DNA of 41,096 nt from a virus. The stretch is taken from positions 1-41,096 of the IMG/VR virus record IMGVR_UViG_3300045976_000128. One strand, given 5' to 3'. Below the pieces are notes generated by a model, which saw only the letters and a program-made list of their open reading frames with translations, made no database searches and was not told where the DNA came from. Of this stretch, positions 1 to 6,767 are shown one piece after another; positions within the stretch are counted from its first letter, which is position 1, and each line of letters opens with the position of its first letter. Position numbers and translations under genes: made by a program.

Positions 1-127
1 GCCGGGCAGGTCGCCGGTCGACCGAAGGGCGCCCTGCTCCCTCGAGTAGCGGATCGTGAGATCAGCCGCCATCTACTTCTTCCGGTGCGCCTCGGCGTTG
101 GGGCAGGTCGCGAAGTGCGACGTGTAG
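1..127. repeat. Left copy of 127-bp terminal direct repeat (contig join)
   Basis: Identical to 40970-41096. Bases 1-72 repeat the 5' part of the gene at 40643-41041, and 73-127 repeat the 3' end of the gene at 73-366. A perfect overlap of exactly 127 bases that cuts through genes is typical of a circular or circularly permuted molecule assembled with a 127-mer, rather than of a biological terminal repeat. That origin is inference. Confidence 0.95.
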
Positions 128-366
128 AGCTTCAGCCCGTGCTTCTCGGCTCCGGCGCGAGCCTCGTCCTGGCGCTGCGGGCCGCTGATGTAGATCGCCA
201 CGCCGTTGACGACGACGATGTTGCCCTTCTCCGGGTTCGGCTCGATGTCGAGCGGGATGCGTTTCCCGAAGATCGTCTCGACGAAGACCATGCGAGCGCC
301 GCAGCTGCGGCAGGGCTTCTCTCCGTCGCGGGGCGGGGCGCTCGTTGCTTCTTCCAGTCCAGTCAC
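73..366 (-). CDS. Small putative zinc-binding protein
   Basis: 97 aa, start GTG at 366, preceded by the extended ribosome-binding element at 371-380. The N-terminal part has a C-x-x-C pair (CRSCGARM) and the C-terminus has H-x-x-x-C followed by H, which could complete a zinc site. The middle segment is beta-rich and hydrophobic (GNIVVVNGVAIYISG). The stop TAG is followed directly by the ATG of the next gene, which is at 40643-41041 across the contig join. I do not recognise the family. A role as a small nucleic-acid or protein adaptor is possible but unproven. Confidence 0.8.
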   Translation of the reverse strand: MTGLEEATSAPPRDGEKPCRSCGARMVFVETIFGKRIPLDIEPNPEKGNIVVVNGVAIYISGPQRQDEARAGAEKHGLKLYTSHFATCPNAEAHRKK

Positions 367-370
367 TTCC

Positions 371-380
371 GACTCCTCTC
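371..380 (-). promoter_or_regulatory. Start-associated RBS element (gene 73-366)
   Basis: Minus strand reads AACGAGAGAGGAGTCGGAA before GTG. It is one of eleven copies of the extended Shine-Dalgarno element. Confidence 0.75.
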
Positions 381-387
381 TCGTTGG

Positions 388-1650
388 TCAGGATTCGCCC
401 GGCGTCGGCTTGTCGGGCGGTCGCTTCACTTTCCGCTTGTCGAACTTCGTCCCTTGGCTTCGGCGGACGTGGTCGCGGGGGTTGAAGGGTTTGCCGTACT
501 CGGCGGCCTCGGCGACGGCGGTGAACATCGCCTGCTTGTCGGCGATCTTCTCGACGACCGAGTCGCTGAAGGCGAGTTCGAGGTCGGCCGCGTAGGGGAT
601 CGGCCCGTTGACTTTCGCCCACGCTTTCAGCCGGCGCTTCACGTCGCGGGTGTCCCCGGTGGCGAAGTGCCACCAACGCGCCAGCTGGACGGCGTCCTCG
701 AGCGGGGCGTCGAGCGGCAGCTGCGAGTCGGGGCGAAGGTGACGCGGCAGCGGGCAGGCTCGCGGCGCCGGGCATTCGGAGCAATGCGTCCCCGGCGTCG
801 GCTGCCACTCGCCCGATTCAAGGCTCGCCTCGAGCCGCTGAAGCTGGACTTCGAGGTCGAGCTTGAAGTCGAGCAGCTGCTCCCGGCGCACGACGCATTC
901 CTTCGTCGCAAGTTCGCTCTGCGGTCCCTTCCGGCGCAGCCAGCGCGGGTAGGCGTAGCGGAGGCGGAAGTAGTCGATGTCGTGGCCGAGCGCCAGGCCG
1001 TCCGCGTTGTGGCCGAAGGCGAGCAGCGTCGCGTAGACCTGCGTCTGGAAGTTGCCGCCCCACTTCGCCTTGCCGCTGCGCGGGTCGACGACGAGCTCGC
1101 CGGAGGCCTCGAACTCGACGCTGTCGTCGAGCGCCCAGCTGGTCTTCCAGTCGGTCACGTCGAGGTAGACGTTGGGCTGCTCGATGAGGTCGATGCGGGC
1201 GCGGATCGTCCACCGCCCCAGCTGCAACGTCATCGGCTCCTCGACGCCGACGATCCGCTTCGTCGGGTCCGGCACCCTGACGCCTTCGCACCAATTCCAA
1301 GCCAGTTCTCGGAGGACGTCGCGCTCCCGCGCCGGCACCGCGAGCGTCGGGTTGTCGCGGAGGACGTCGAGCATGATGTCCTTCCCGATTTCGGGCGGCA
1401 GCTGCGGCTCGTCGTTTTCGATCAGGTACCGCAGCCCGCGCTCGGCGAAGACGTGGAAGAGCGTCCCCCGGTTGAGGGCGTGGGCGGGAGCGCCGCCCGA
1501 CCACCGCCGGTAGAGGTAGGCGGCGCGGTCGCAGCGGTCGTGGTAGTTGAGGAACGTCTGCGAGACGAAGCCGTCCTCGAACTCGATGTTCTCCTCGGCC
1601 GGGACCGGCGGCATCTTGCGAACGTCGATGCGGCGGACGGCGTCGCTCAT
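388..1650 (-). CDS. RecB/Cas4-type PD-(D/E)XK nuclease with Fe-S cluster cysteines
   Basis: 420 aa from the ATG at 1650, chosen over an in-frame start 15 bases upstream because it makes an ATGA overlap with the previous gene and has GGAGGAG seven bases upstream. Visible motifs: H66 with E70 (FHVFAERG), D154 (RIDLIE), D167 and K169 (DVTDWKTSW), and QTQVY at 202-206, the order expected of a RecB-family nuclease core. C40 near the N-terminus and C290, C293 and C299 near the C-terminus match the four-cysteine 4Fe-4S arrangement of AddB and Cas4. Such enzymes resect DNA ends. With the RecT/Rad52-like candidate at 3980-5089 it may form the exonuclease half of a phage recombination pair; the pairing is inference. 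The C-terminal 120 residues match nothing I recognise. Confidence 0.88.
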   Translation of the reverse strand: MSDAVRRIDVRKMPPVPAEENIEFEDGFVSQTFLNYHDRCDRAAYLYRRWSGGAPAHALNRGTLFHVFAERGLRYLIENDEPQLPPEIGKDIMLDVLRDNPTLAVPARERDVLRELAWNWCEGVRVPDPTKRIVGVEEPMTLQLGRWTIRARIDLIEQPNVYLDVTDWKTSWALDDSVEFEASGELVVDPRSGKAKWGGNFQTQVYATLLAFGHNADGLALGHDIDYFRLRYAYPRWLRRKGPQSELATKECVVRREQLLDFKLDLEVQLQRLEASLESGEWQPTPGTHCSECPAPRACPLPRHLRPDSQLPLDAPLEDAVQLARWWHFATGDTRDVKRRLKAWAKVNGPIPYAADLELAFSDSVVEKIADKQAMFTAVAEAAEYGKPFNPRDHVRRSQGTKFDKRKVKRPPDKPTPGES

Positions 1651-1874
1651 CGCTCGCTCCTCCAATCTTCATCCGGTTCGTTGCGAGCGTCCAGCTGGTC
1701 GCTGATCGTGTCGCCGTCGATGGTCGCCCCGCAGAGCGGGCAGTCGCCGACCTCGGCCGGGATGCGCTCGTCGCAGGCCGGGCAGTCGATCTCCTCGTCG
1801 CCGCCGTGGAAGTGCGGGTGCGAGTTGTCGACGCCGACCGGGTAGCCGTCCTGCTGTCCGAGTCGCATCCCCAT
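1647..1874 (-). CDS. Small zinc-ribbon protein
   Basis: 75 aa, very acidic. It carries two knuckles, CPAC and CPLC, 13 residues apart, a classic zinc ribbon, plus an N-terminal HPHFH stretch. The start codon overlaps the previous stop (TGATG at 1872-1876) and its stop overlaps the nuclease start (ATGA). It is translationally coupled to the RecB-type nuclease and could assist it, but nothing in the sequence proves this. Confidence 0.75.
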   Translation of the reverse strand: MGMRLGQQDGYPVGVDNSHPHFHGGDEEIDCPACDERIPAEVGDCPLCGATIDGDTISDQLDARNEPDEDWRSER

Positions 1875-2005
1875 CAGACGCCCAGCCTTCCCGGCCAGTC
1901 GGCGCCAGCGATGACCGTCTCGGCGATCTCGGCGTCGAGGTCGACGGCCATGCTGACCTCGAGGTTGAGGGCGCGGAGGAAGTCCTTCCGTCGCAGCGCG
2001 TCCAT
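1874..2005 (-). CDS. Very short hypothetical protein
   Basis: 43 aa, beginning MDALRRKDFL. The start ATG at 2005 overlaps the stop of the previous gene (TGATG) and the stop overlaps the next start in the same way, which is the main evidence that it is real. The N-terminus is basic and the rest is acidic and helical. No family recognised. Confidence 0.6.
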   Translation of the reverse strand: MDALRRKDFLRALNLEVSMAVDLDAEIAETVIAGADWPGRLGV

Positions 2006-2229
2006 CAGGCGCCCTCCTCGACGAGGTATACCTGCCCGACCTCGAACTCGAGGCGGGCGCCCCGCTCGACCTTCATGCCGTTCGTGAAGGTCTTCAGGAA
2101 CCACTCGTCGCCGAAGGTGATGTCAGTCCCGACGCAGGCCCAATTCACGCCGTTGTCGCTCTGGAAGAGGGAGACGGTGATGTAGCCCGGCGAGACGTGG
2201 GTGACGTTGACGCGGAGGCGGCGCGGCAC
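2005..2229 (-). CDS. Hypothetical beta-rich protein
   Basis: 74 aa with a GTG start. Alternating hydrophobic residues (YITVSLFQSDNGVNWACV) suggest a small beta barrel or sandwich. It sits in the coupled chain of tiny genes between the Topo VI-A-like gene and the RecB-type nuclease. Family unknown. Confidence 0.65.
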   Translation of the reverse strand: MPRRLRVNVTHVSPGYITVSLFQSDNGVNWACVGTDITFGDEWFLKTFTNGMKVERGARLEFEVGQVYLVEEGA

Positions 2230-2232
2230 CGC

Positions 2233-2502
2233 TCAGCCCTCCGCTTTCTTCAGGTCGTAGATCATCACGTCCGGCCAGCCCTCGCCGCCGAACGGGCGGT
2301 AGAGGATGCCGCAGCCGTGGCGCTTGCAGACCTCGGCGGCGGCGACCATATCCGCGTGACCGCCGGGAAACACCGTCCAGCCCTGATGCTTCGCCTCGAC
2401 GAAGACTGACTTGCAGCCCGCCTCTTGCAGATCGGTCGCCACGGCGAAGGCCTTCTCGCGGTCGAGGTACTTCGCCCTCTGTAGGCGCTCGGTGCTGTTC
2501 AC
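2233..2502 (-). CDS. Hypothetical protein
   Basis: 89 aa with a GTG start. The N-terminal half is helical, followed by a compact alpha/beta region with two histidines and cysteines (CKRHGCGILYRPFGGEGWPDVMIYDL). The string GEGWPDVMIYDLKK loosely recalls the D-x-K strand of a nuclease fold, but there is no clear catalytic set. Family unknown. Confidence 0.65.
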   Translation of the reverse strand: MNSTERLQRAKYLDREKAFAVATDLQEAGCKSVFVEAKHQGWTVFPGGHADMVAAAEVCKRHGCGILYRPFGGEGWPDVMIYDLKKAEG

Positions 2503-2691
2503 CTAGACCACCGCCCACTTCGACGGGTCGTCACCGCGCAGCTGCTTCTCCCAAGCCGGGATGACGCCGCCGCGAAGGTTCCCGATCCGGCGCCGGAGCT
2601 CGGCGCGGGCGGTCCTTTTCGTCTCCGGGTCCGAGCTCTTCGCCCTGATCCGTAGCTCGATGCCGTTGTAGTCGATCATGCGTTTTGACAC
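2503..2691 (-). CDS. Hypothetical basic protein
   Basis: 62 aa. The GTG start at 2691 is preferred to the internal ATG at 2679 because GAGGAGGAGTCACA, a variant of the phage start-associated element, lies directly upstream. The protein is rich in Arg and Lys and mainly helical. It is a possible nucleic-acid binder, without a recognised family. Confidence 0.65.
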   Translation of the reverse strand: MSKRMIDYNGIELRIRAKSSDPETKRTARAELRRRIGNLRGGVIPAWEKQLRGDDPSKWAVV

Positions 2692-2694
2692 TGT

Positions 2695-2705
2695 GACTCC
2701 TCCTC
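2695..2705 (-). promoter_or_regulatory. Start-associated RBS element, variant (gene 2503-2691)
   Basis: Minus strand reads AACCGAGGAGGAGTCACA before GTG. It differs from the consensus by one base in the GAGAGG core. Confidence 0.7.
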
Positions 2706-2715
2706 GGTTTCGGTA

Positions 2716-3657
2716 CTACTCCCAGCCGCCCTCGTCGATGATCTCGTCGATTGCCTTCGACAGGCGGTCGGCCAAGACCTCGCGCTCGTCGTCGGCCCGT
2801 TCTTCGACCTCTTTGACCAGCTGCATATCGGTGTGGCGCTCGCAGGATTCGGCGACCCACTCGCGCAGCAGGGAGGTCGGCACCGCCTCCAACTGCGCGG
2901 ACTCGATGCGGCCTTCTTCCTCCCACCGCCTCGAGCGGGTGTCGGAGGCCTTCGGCGGCGCCGTCTCGATGTCGTGTTCTTCGATCTGATCCTCGGTCAG
3001 CCCGATCCGCTCGGCGGTGAACTTCTCGAGGGCGGCGGGGCGGCCGATCTCGCCGGCAACGAAGGCGAAGACGTCATCGCGCATCGTGTCGTAGATGGAT
3101 TCGCCGCTCTGGTCGTAGTCGCCAAGGTGCAGGAAGACGGTCGGCAGCGGCTCGGCGATGATCCGCTTCGCCATCCGGTAATTCGACGTGACGCCGGGGA
3201 AGCCGCCGGTCCCGGTGACTTTGACGCCGTAGGGCTCGGCCGCCCTCGCCAGCATCGGCACGATGCCCTCCGTCTCGCACCAAAGCTCGATGCGGACGTC
3301 CTGGCCCTCGCGGGTCGGGCGGGAGTAGTAATCGGCCCGGTCGCGCTGACCGTTCCAGAAGTCGAGCATCGAGTCGTAGCCGTAGTCACCGCCAGCCGAA
3401 GTGCCTTTGTCGTCGCGGATCGACCCGAACGGGAGCATCTGCGCCCGGCGGGCTTTCACCATCAGATTGCAGAGGTTGTTGTACGCCTTCTCGGTCTTCG
3501 GGTAGTCGTGGCGGCCGACCATCATGTAGAAGATTTGCCGGGCCGTCAGCGGGAGCTCGTCGCGCTCTTCGACCAACACCATCTTGACCTGCTCGAGCCG
3601 GTCAAGGCTCTCTTGCTTCGGGTTCCAATTCATGTAGCCCTTCGCCCGCTGCCCCAT
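2716..3657 (-). CDS. Spo11/Topo VI subunit A-like Toprim protein (Mini-A candidate)
   Basis: 313 aa; the start ATG overlaps the previous stop (TGATG). The N-terminal region has a winged-helix-like segment with LTARQIFYMM, where Y44 is in the position of the catalytic tyrosine of Spo11 and Topo VI-A (R-x-I-Y/F-Y). This is followed by KARRAQMLPFGSIRDDKG. A Toprim-like domain follows: E128 and E130 (ELWCETEG), TGGFPGVTSN at about 150-159, and D180/D182 in LHLGDYDQSGE, the D-x-D magnesium site. A third segment, QLEAVPTSLLREWV, fits the family's usual distal element. No B (ATPase) subunit is visible in this phage. That matches the published idea of stand-alone Mini-A proteins on mobile elements, as I recall it. 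Likely role: DNA cleavage or topology in replication or recombination. Catalysis is not proven. Confidence 0.75.
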   Translation of the reverse strand: MGQRAKGYMNWNPKQESLDRLEQVKMVLVEERDELPLTARQIFYMMVGRHDYPKTEKAYNNLCNLMVKARRAQMLPFGSIRDDKGTSAGGDYGYDSMLDFWNGQRDRADYYSRPTREGQDVRIELWCETEGIVPMLARAAEPYGVKVTGTGGFPGVTSNYRMAKRIIAEPLPTVFLHLGDYDQSGESIYDTMRDDVFAFVAGEIGRPAALEKFTAERIGLTEDQIEEHDIETAPPKASDTRSRRWEEEGRIESAQLEAVPTSLLREWVAESCERHTDMQLVKEVEERADDEREVLADRLSKAIDEIIDEGGWE

Positions 3658-3947
3658 CAGGAACGCCCCCCTTCGATGCCGGCGGTGACGATCTCGAGCC
3701 GCCGCTTCTCGACGATCAGCTGCACGGGCGCCGGGTCGCCGCCGATGAAGACGACGACCGTCTGCTCGGGCTGCGCCTGGTCGAAGGCCTCTTTGCGGAC
3801 GAAGCCGACCGCGTCGTCGAGAACGGTGACGCTCTCGCGGTACGTGTCGCCGTGGCAGACGAAGGCCTCTTCGCCGCTCAGGCTGACGAGGTACCCGACC
3901 TCGGCGGCCACCCTCTCAGTCCACCGCTTCGGAACTTCCTGTTGCAT
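3657..3947 (-). CDS. Hypothetical protein
   Basis: 96 aa, preceded by the start-associated element at 3952-3961. Mixed alpha/beta composition with a hydrophobic strand (TVVVFIGG). It is coupled by TGATG to the Topo VI-A-like gene downstream, so the two are probably made together. No family recognised. Confidence 0.7.
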   Translation of the reverse strand: MQQEVPKRWTERVAAEVGYLVSLSGEEAFVCHGDTYRESVTVLDDAVGFVRKEAFDQAQPEQTVVVFIGGDPAPVQLIVEKRRLEIVTAGIEGGRS

Positions 3948-3951
3948 CGCT

Positions 3952-3961
3952 GACTCCTCTC
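3952..3961 (-). promoter_or_regulatory. Start-associated RBS element (gene 3657-3947)
   Basis: Minus strand reads AACCGAGAGGAGTCAGCG before ATG. Confidence 0.78.
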
Positions 3962-3979
3962 GGTTAGTTCGGCCGCGCT

Positions 3980-5089
3980 CTACTCGGCGGCGTTGTTCTC
4001 GTCGATCAGCTTCCGCATCGCATCGAGGCGGGCCGTCTGTGACCGTAGGTCATCGACCGGCGCCATCGCGGCCTCGAAGGCCTCGGCGCCGAGCTTCTGT
4101 CGCAGCTGCGTCCGCAGGTCGTTGATCTCGCGCTCGGTGTCCCTGAAGTCCTCGAGCGTGGCGATGGTCCGGTCGAGCGCGTCGTGGTCGTGCTGCGCCT
4201 GGACGATGAGGCGGTTGAACTGGCCGGGGACCATCGCGAGGCGGTTGATCTGCTTGATTTCGTCGTAGATCGCCTCGCAGCGTTTGATCTGCTCTTTGGC
4301 CCGGTCGTCGGTCAGCGCGGGCGTGACCTCGGCGCCGGACGGAGTCGCCTGCGGGATGCGTTTGACGCGCCCCTGGCCGATGTACTGCGCCTTCAGCGCC
4401 TCGACGAGCTCGACCGGCAGCAGCGGCTCGTAGGCGTTGCGCTGCGCCTTGGAGAGGGCGATGGAGCGGACGAAGGGGTTGGGGACCGTCTGGCCGTTCT
4501 CGAGGGTGACGAGGACCGGCTGCACGAACGTCCCGAAGTTGCCGCCGCCGTGGAACTCGTTTTCGGCGTAGACGGTCGCCTGCCAGGCCTCGGCGCCCTT
4601 CTCGTCGCGGACGAGCTCGAACTTCGGCGCGAAGGTCGGGGCGATGCGGATGCGGGTGAAGCCCCGGACGTTGAGGGTCCGCACAACCTCGGCGACGCCT
4701 TTGTAGGAGAGGCCGGTCGTCAACTGGCCGTCCTCGTCGGCGAACGAGTAGACCATCACGTCGAGGGCGCGGCCCTGTATCTCGTCGAGGATTTGAAGCT
4801 CGTCGTGGACGGAGAGGACGCGGTAGACGTCGCGCTCGTTGGCCGGGACGAGCTCGCCGGCACCGGGCCGGAAGTCGTCGGGGTCGAACTTGGCGAGCGG
4901 ATCGGCGTCCGGGTCGAAGTCGGGCGCTTCGGCCGCAGCCTGCGCGGCGTCGACCTTCGCCTTGTCGGGGACCGGCTCGGCGGTGCGCTCGGCGGCGGTC
5001 GCCTCGGTCGCCTCCTCGGCCTTCGCTTTGCTCTTCGCCGTCGACCGGCTCTGCTTCTGGCCGCCTCGTTTCGGTCGCCGCTTAGCCAC
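3980..5089 (-). CDS. Putative phage recombination protein (RecT/Rad52-like annealing candidate)
   Basis: 369 aa with a GTG start after a perfect start-associated element. Residues 1-80 are a basic then acidic disordered leader (KRRPKRGGQKQ, later DFDPDADP). The core at about 85-250 contains LTTGLSYKGVAEVVR, a glycine-rich strand pair and SIALSKAQRNAYEPLLPVEL. That last motif resembles the S-x-A-Q-R-N-A-x-x-x-L-x-P signature I associate with phage proteins annotated as single-strand annealing or recombination proteins. The C-terminal 120 residues are a predicted coiled coil. The neighbouring RecB-type nuclease, Topo VI-A-like protein and RusA support a recombination role. The family assignment rests on motif memory and could be wrong. 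Confidence 0.5.
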   Translation of the reverse strand: MAKRRPKRGGQKQSRSTAKSKAKAEEATEATAAERTAEPVPDKAKVDAAQAAAEAPDFDPDADPLAKFDPDDFRPGAGELVPANERDVYRVLSVHDELQILDEIQGRALDVMVYSFADEDGQLTTGLSYKGVAEVVRTLNVRGFTRIRIAPTFAPKFELVRDEKGAEAWQATVYAENEFHGGGNFGTFVQPVLVTLENGQTVPNPFVRSIALSKAQRNAYEPLLPVELVEALKAQYIGQGRVKRIPQATPSGAEVTPALTDDRAKEQIKRCEAIYDEIKQINRLAMVPGQFNRLIVQAQHDHDALDRTIATLEDFRDTEREINDLRTQLRQKLGAEAFEAAMAPVDDLRSQTARLDAMRKLIDENNAAE

Positions 5090-5276
5090 GCTGACTCCTC
5101 TCGTTGGTCCGTTCGATCCCCAGCACGTCCGCGATCTGCTTCTCCCGGTCCTCCGGCAACGGTTCCTCCTCGCGGAGCCACCGGGACATCGACATCCGCG
5201 AGACGCCGATCTGCCGGGCGAGCCAGGCGCCCGACCGTTCCTGCTCGTCGAGCGCCTTGTGGATGGCTTGGATCAT
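5082..5276 (-). CDS. Helix-turn-helix DNA-binding protein
   Basis: 64 aa from the ATG at 5276; a GTG at 5288 would add four residues, and neither has a strong ribosome-binding site. The segment GAWLARQIGVSRMSMSRWLREEEPLP is a clear XRE-type helix-turn-helix. The upstream in-frame extension to 5369 overlaps the preceding gene and is unlikely to be used. The stop overlaps the start of the next gene by eight bases. As the only obvious HTH regulator in the leftward early operon, it is the best candidate to bind the palindromic operator at 6658-6676. A 7-base match to half of that operator lies at its own start (5288-5294). Regulation is inference. Confidence 0.7.
   Translation of the reverse strand: MIQAIHKALDEQERSGAWLARQIGVSRMSMSRWLREEEPLPEDREKQIADVLGIERTNERSQRG
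5093..5102 (-). promoter_or_regulatory. Start-associated RBS element (gene 3980-5089)
   Basis: Minus strand reads CCAACGAGAGGAGTCAGC before GTG. Confidence 0.78.
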
Positions 5277-5289
5277 CTGCGCGGCCACG

Positions 5290-5487
5290 TTACAGATTGG
5301 CTCGGTCGCCGTTTGGGGCGATCTCGGAATACGCGGACTCTTCGACCACGGCCAGCCGCCAGCGCCCATCTACGGCCCGGCGCTGCCGCGCCCGCAGCAC
5401 CGCGCCGTACTCGTTGACGCTGACGACCGAGCAGCGGAACTCGAGGCCTCGGTCGGGGCGGACCCGGTAGATGCGGTAGGTCGTCAT
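5290..5487 (-). CDS. Hypothetical protein
   Basis: 65 aa, start ATG at 5487 within an ATGA overlap with the previous gene. Beta-rich and basic (YRIYRVRPDRGLEFRC). No family recognised. Confidence 0.65.
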   Translation of the reverse strand: MTTYRIYRVRPDRGLEFRCSVVSVNEYGAVLRARQRRAVDGRWRLAVVEESAYSEIAPNGDRANL

Positions 5488-5660
5488 CCGAGCCTTACCC
5501 CGACGCCCTCGAGCCGCTTCAAGAGGATCAGGCGCCGGAGCTCGTCGGCGGTCGCCGCGACGCGGATGCGCTGCGGGTCGATGTCGATCTTCAGCGCCTC
5601 AGCGACCAGCTGCGGGTAGCGCTTGCGGCCGAGCCGGCGGATTTCGTCGTTGACGTTCAT
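5484..5660 (-). CDS. Short helical hypothetical protein
   Basis: 58 aa, beginning MNVNDEIRRLGRKRYPQLV. The start is set by an ATGA overlap with the previous gene and by GGGAG upstream. A long in-frame extension upstream is out of character and is rejected. The pattern ADELRRLILLKRLEG is amphipathic and could be a small DNA-binding or dimerisation helix. Family unknown. Confidence 0.65.
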   Translation of the reverse strand: MNVNDEIRRLGRKRYPQLVAEALKIDIDPQRIRVAATADELRRLILLKRLEGVGVRLG

Positions 5661-6016
5661 CGACCGCTCCCTTCCGCCTCTTCGACCGCCGCCGGGTCGA
5701 GCAGCCGCAGATCGGATTCGGCCTCCTCGATGCGTTCGGTCGCGATAGCCATCCGGTCGCCGCCGGTTTCCTCGTTGAGCTTGGCGACGTCCTCGCACAG
5801 GTAGGCCGCTTCGCTGCATTCGCGTTCGCCCTGGCGGACCAGCTTCAGGCCTTCGGCGCCGTACCGCTCGTAGTAGGCCTCGCTGGCGAGCAGCTGCCGC
5901 GCCATCCGAACTTCGTCGGCGTGGGCGGACGGGTTGCCTTCGCTGCCGGTGACGAGCAGCAGCACGACGAGCCCGAGGCCGACGAGGGCGGCGGCGATGC
6001 CGATTGCCCGCCGCAT
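5657..6016 (-). CDS. Membrane-anchored or secreted small protein
   Basis: 119 aa from the ATG at 6016 (TGATG overlap). Residues 3-24 form a hydrophobic segment after two arginines (MRRAIGIAAALVGLGLVVLL), a signal anchor or signal peptide. The remainder is acidic and helical with two cysteines. Placement directly after the first gene of the early operon suggests an early envelope function such as host takeover or superinfection exclusion. That is speculation; no family is recognised. Confidence 0.65.
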   Translation of the reverse strand: MRRAIGIAAALVGLGLVVLLLVTGSEGNPSAHADEVRMARQLLASEAYYERYGAEGLKLVRQGERECSEAAYLCEDVAKLNEETGGDRMAIATERIEEAESDLRLLDPAAVEEAEGSGR

Positions 6017-6618
6017 CACTCGACTCCGTTCGGGACGAAGGGGATGCCCGCCTTCGGGGAGCCCTCGATGTCCTGCTCCCGTATCCAGTCGGAGACGGGG
6101 AGCCACCCGCGCTCGTCGGCGATGACGATGACATCGGGGTTGTATTTCGGCGCGTACTCCTCGACGAGCCGCTGCACCGTGAGTTCGATGCCGTCCGCCG
6201 TCAGCGTGACCGGCTGGTCGATCAGGTGCTCGACGTGTTCGTAGTTGCCGGTCCTCGTCTCGACGATTACGACGCGGGCGGTGCAGAGGTCGGGCTTGCA
6301 GCTGTCGCCGCCGCAGACGACGCAGCCCGGCCCTTCCCAGCCCTGCTCCCTCGGCTTCCTCGGCAGGTTCGCCGCCACTTCGGCCAAGACCGACTTCGCC
6401 GTGTCCTCCTCCTCGACGGCGAGCTCGACCTCCTCGACGGTCAGGTCGTGCCGCACGTCGACTTGTGCGATCCGGTCCCTCATCGCCGTCTCGGCGGCGA
6501 GGATGATGTCGTCGTCGTTCCCCGTCATCGCCTCGACGAACGCCCCCGCTTGCGTGAACGGGACGCCGATCTCGACGGAGAAGAAGACGCGGTCGTCGCG
6601 CTCTTCTACAGATGCCAC
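6016..6618 (-). CDS. First gene of the left early operon, cysteine-containing hypothetical protein
   Basis: 200 aa. The GTG at 6618 is chosen because a perfect start-associated element lies four bases upstream; a longer in-frame reading to 6684 would run over the promoter. A central C-x-x-C-x-x-x-x-C-x-x-x-x-C cluster (CVVCGGDSCKPDLC) suggests a zinc site. The flanking regions are acidic and beta-rich. As the leader gene behind a regulated promoter it is probably among the earliest and most strongly made proteins. Function unknown. Confidence 0.7.
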   Translation of the reverse strand: MASVEERDDRVFFSVEIGVPFTQAGAFVEAMTGNDDDIILAAETAMRDRIAQVDVRHDLTVEEVELAVEEEDTAKSVLAEVAANLPRKPREQGWEGPGCVVCGGDSCKPDLCTARVVIVETRTGNYEHVEHLIDQPVTLTADGIELTVQRLVEEYAPKYNPDVIVIADERGWLPVSDWIREQDIEGSPKAGIPFVPNGVE

Positions 6619-6622
6619 GGTT

Positions 6623-6632
6623 GACTCCTCTC
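6623..6632 (-). promoter_or_regulatory. Start-associated RBS element (gene 6016-6618)
   Basis: Minus strand reads CAACCGAGAGGAGTCAACC before GTG. Confidence 0.78.
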
Positions 6633-6655
6633 GGTTGAACTGCGATTGCCTGGCG

Positions 6656-6684
6656 AGTGTAACGGAAGCCGTTACACCTTGCAA
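6656..6684 (-). promoter_or_regulatory. Leftward early promoter
   Basis: On the minus strand TTGCAA (6684-6679) and TACACT (6661-6656) are separated by exactly 17 bases. Each matches four of six consensus bases, and the -10 fits TANNNT. It lies 38 bases upstream of the GTG of the first left-operon gene, in one of the few real intergenic gaps. Confidence 0.65.
6658..6676. promoter_or_regulatory. Palindromic operator overlapping the promoter
   Basis: TGTAACGG-AAG-CCGTTACA is a perfect 8-3-8 inverted repeat covering the -10 box and spacer. A second perfect palindrome, ACCTTGCAAGGT (6676-6687), covers the -35 box. Binding at either site would block RNA polymerase. The regulator is unknown; the HTH protein at 5082-5276 is the obvious candidate. 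Confidence 0.65.
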
Positions 6685-6698
6685 GGTGCCTTAACGCC

Positions 6699-6758
6699 GA
6701 CGACCGCCTCGCGAGAGACGGTCGTCAACGGCAATCGCTCGGGCTTCAACCGGAGCGA
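6699..6758 (-). terminator. Tandem hairpins ending the lysis operon
   Basis: GACGACCG and CGGTCGTC (6699-6706 and 6719-6726) form a perfect 8-bp stem with a 12-base loop. A second stem, TCGCTC and GAGCGA (6735-6740 and 6753-6758), lies next to it. Both sit between the holin-like gene and the early promoter. There is no U-tract, so intrinsic termination is not assured. Confidence 0.45.
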
Positions 6759-6767
6759 AGACGAACT

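Noticed and set aside
85-1845. A 586-codon plus-strand frame opposite the nuclease
   Set aside because: Shadow of the RecB-type gene, with Arg/Val/Leu-rich low-information sequence and no start signals.
5082-5276. HTH protein as a lysogeny repressor
   Set aside because: No integrase, no divergent cro-like partner and no adjacent operator pair, so temperate life style is not supported.
5277-5369. N-terminal extension of the HTH protein (MGAGGWPWSK...)
   Set aside because: It overlaps the coding end of the neighbouring gene in another frame and has no start signals. The compact HTH domain begins after 5276.
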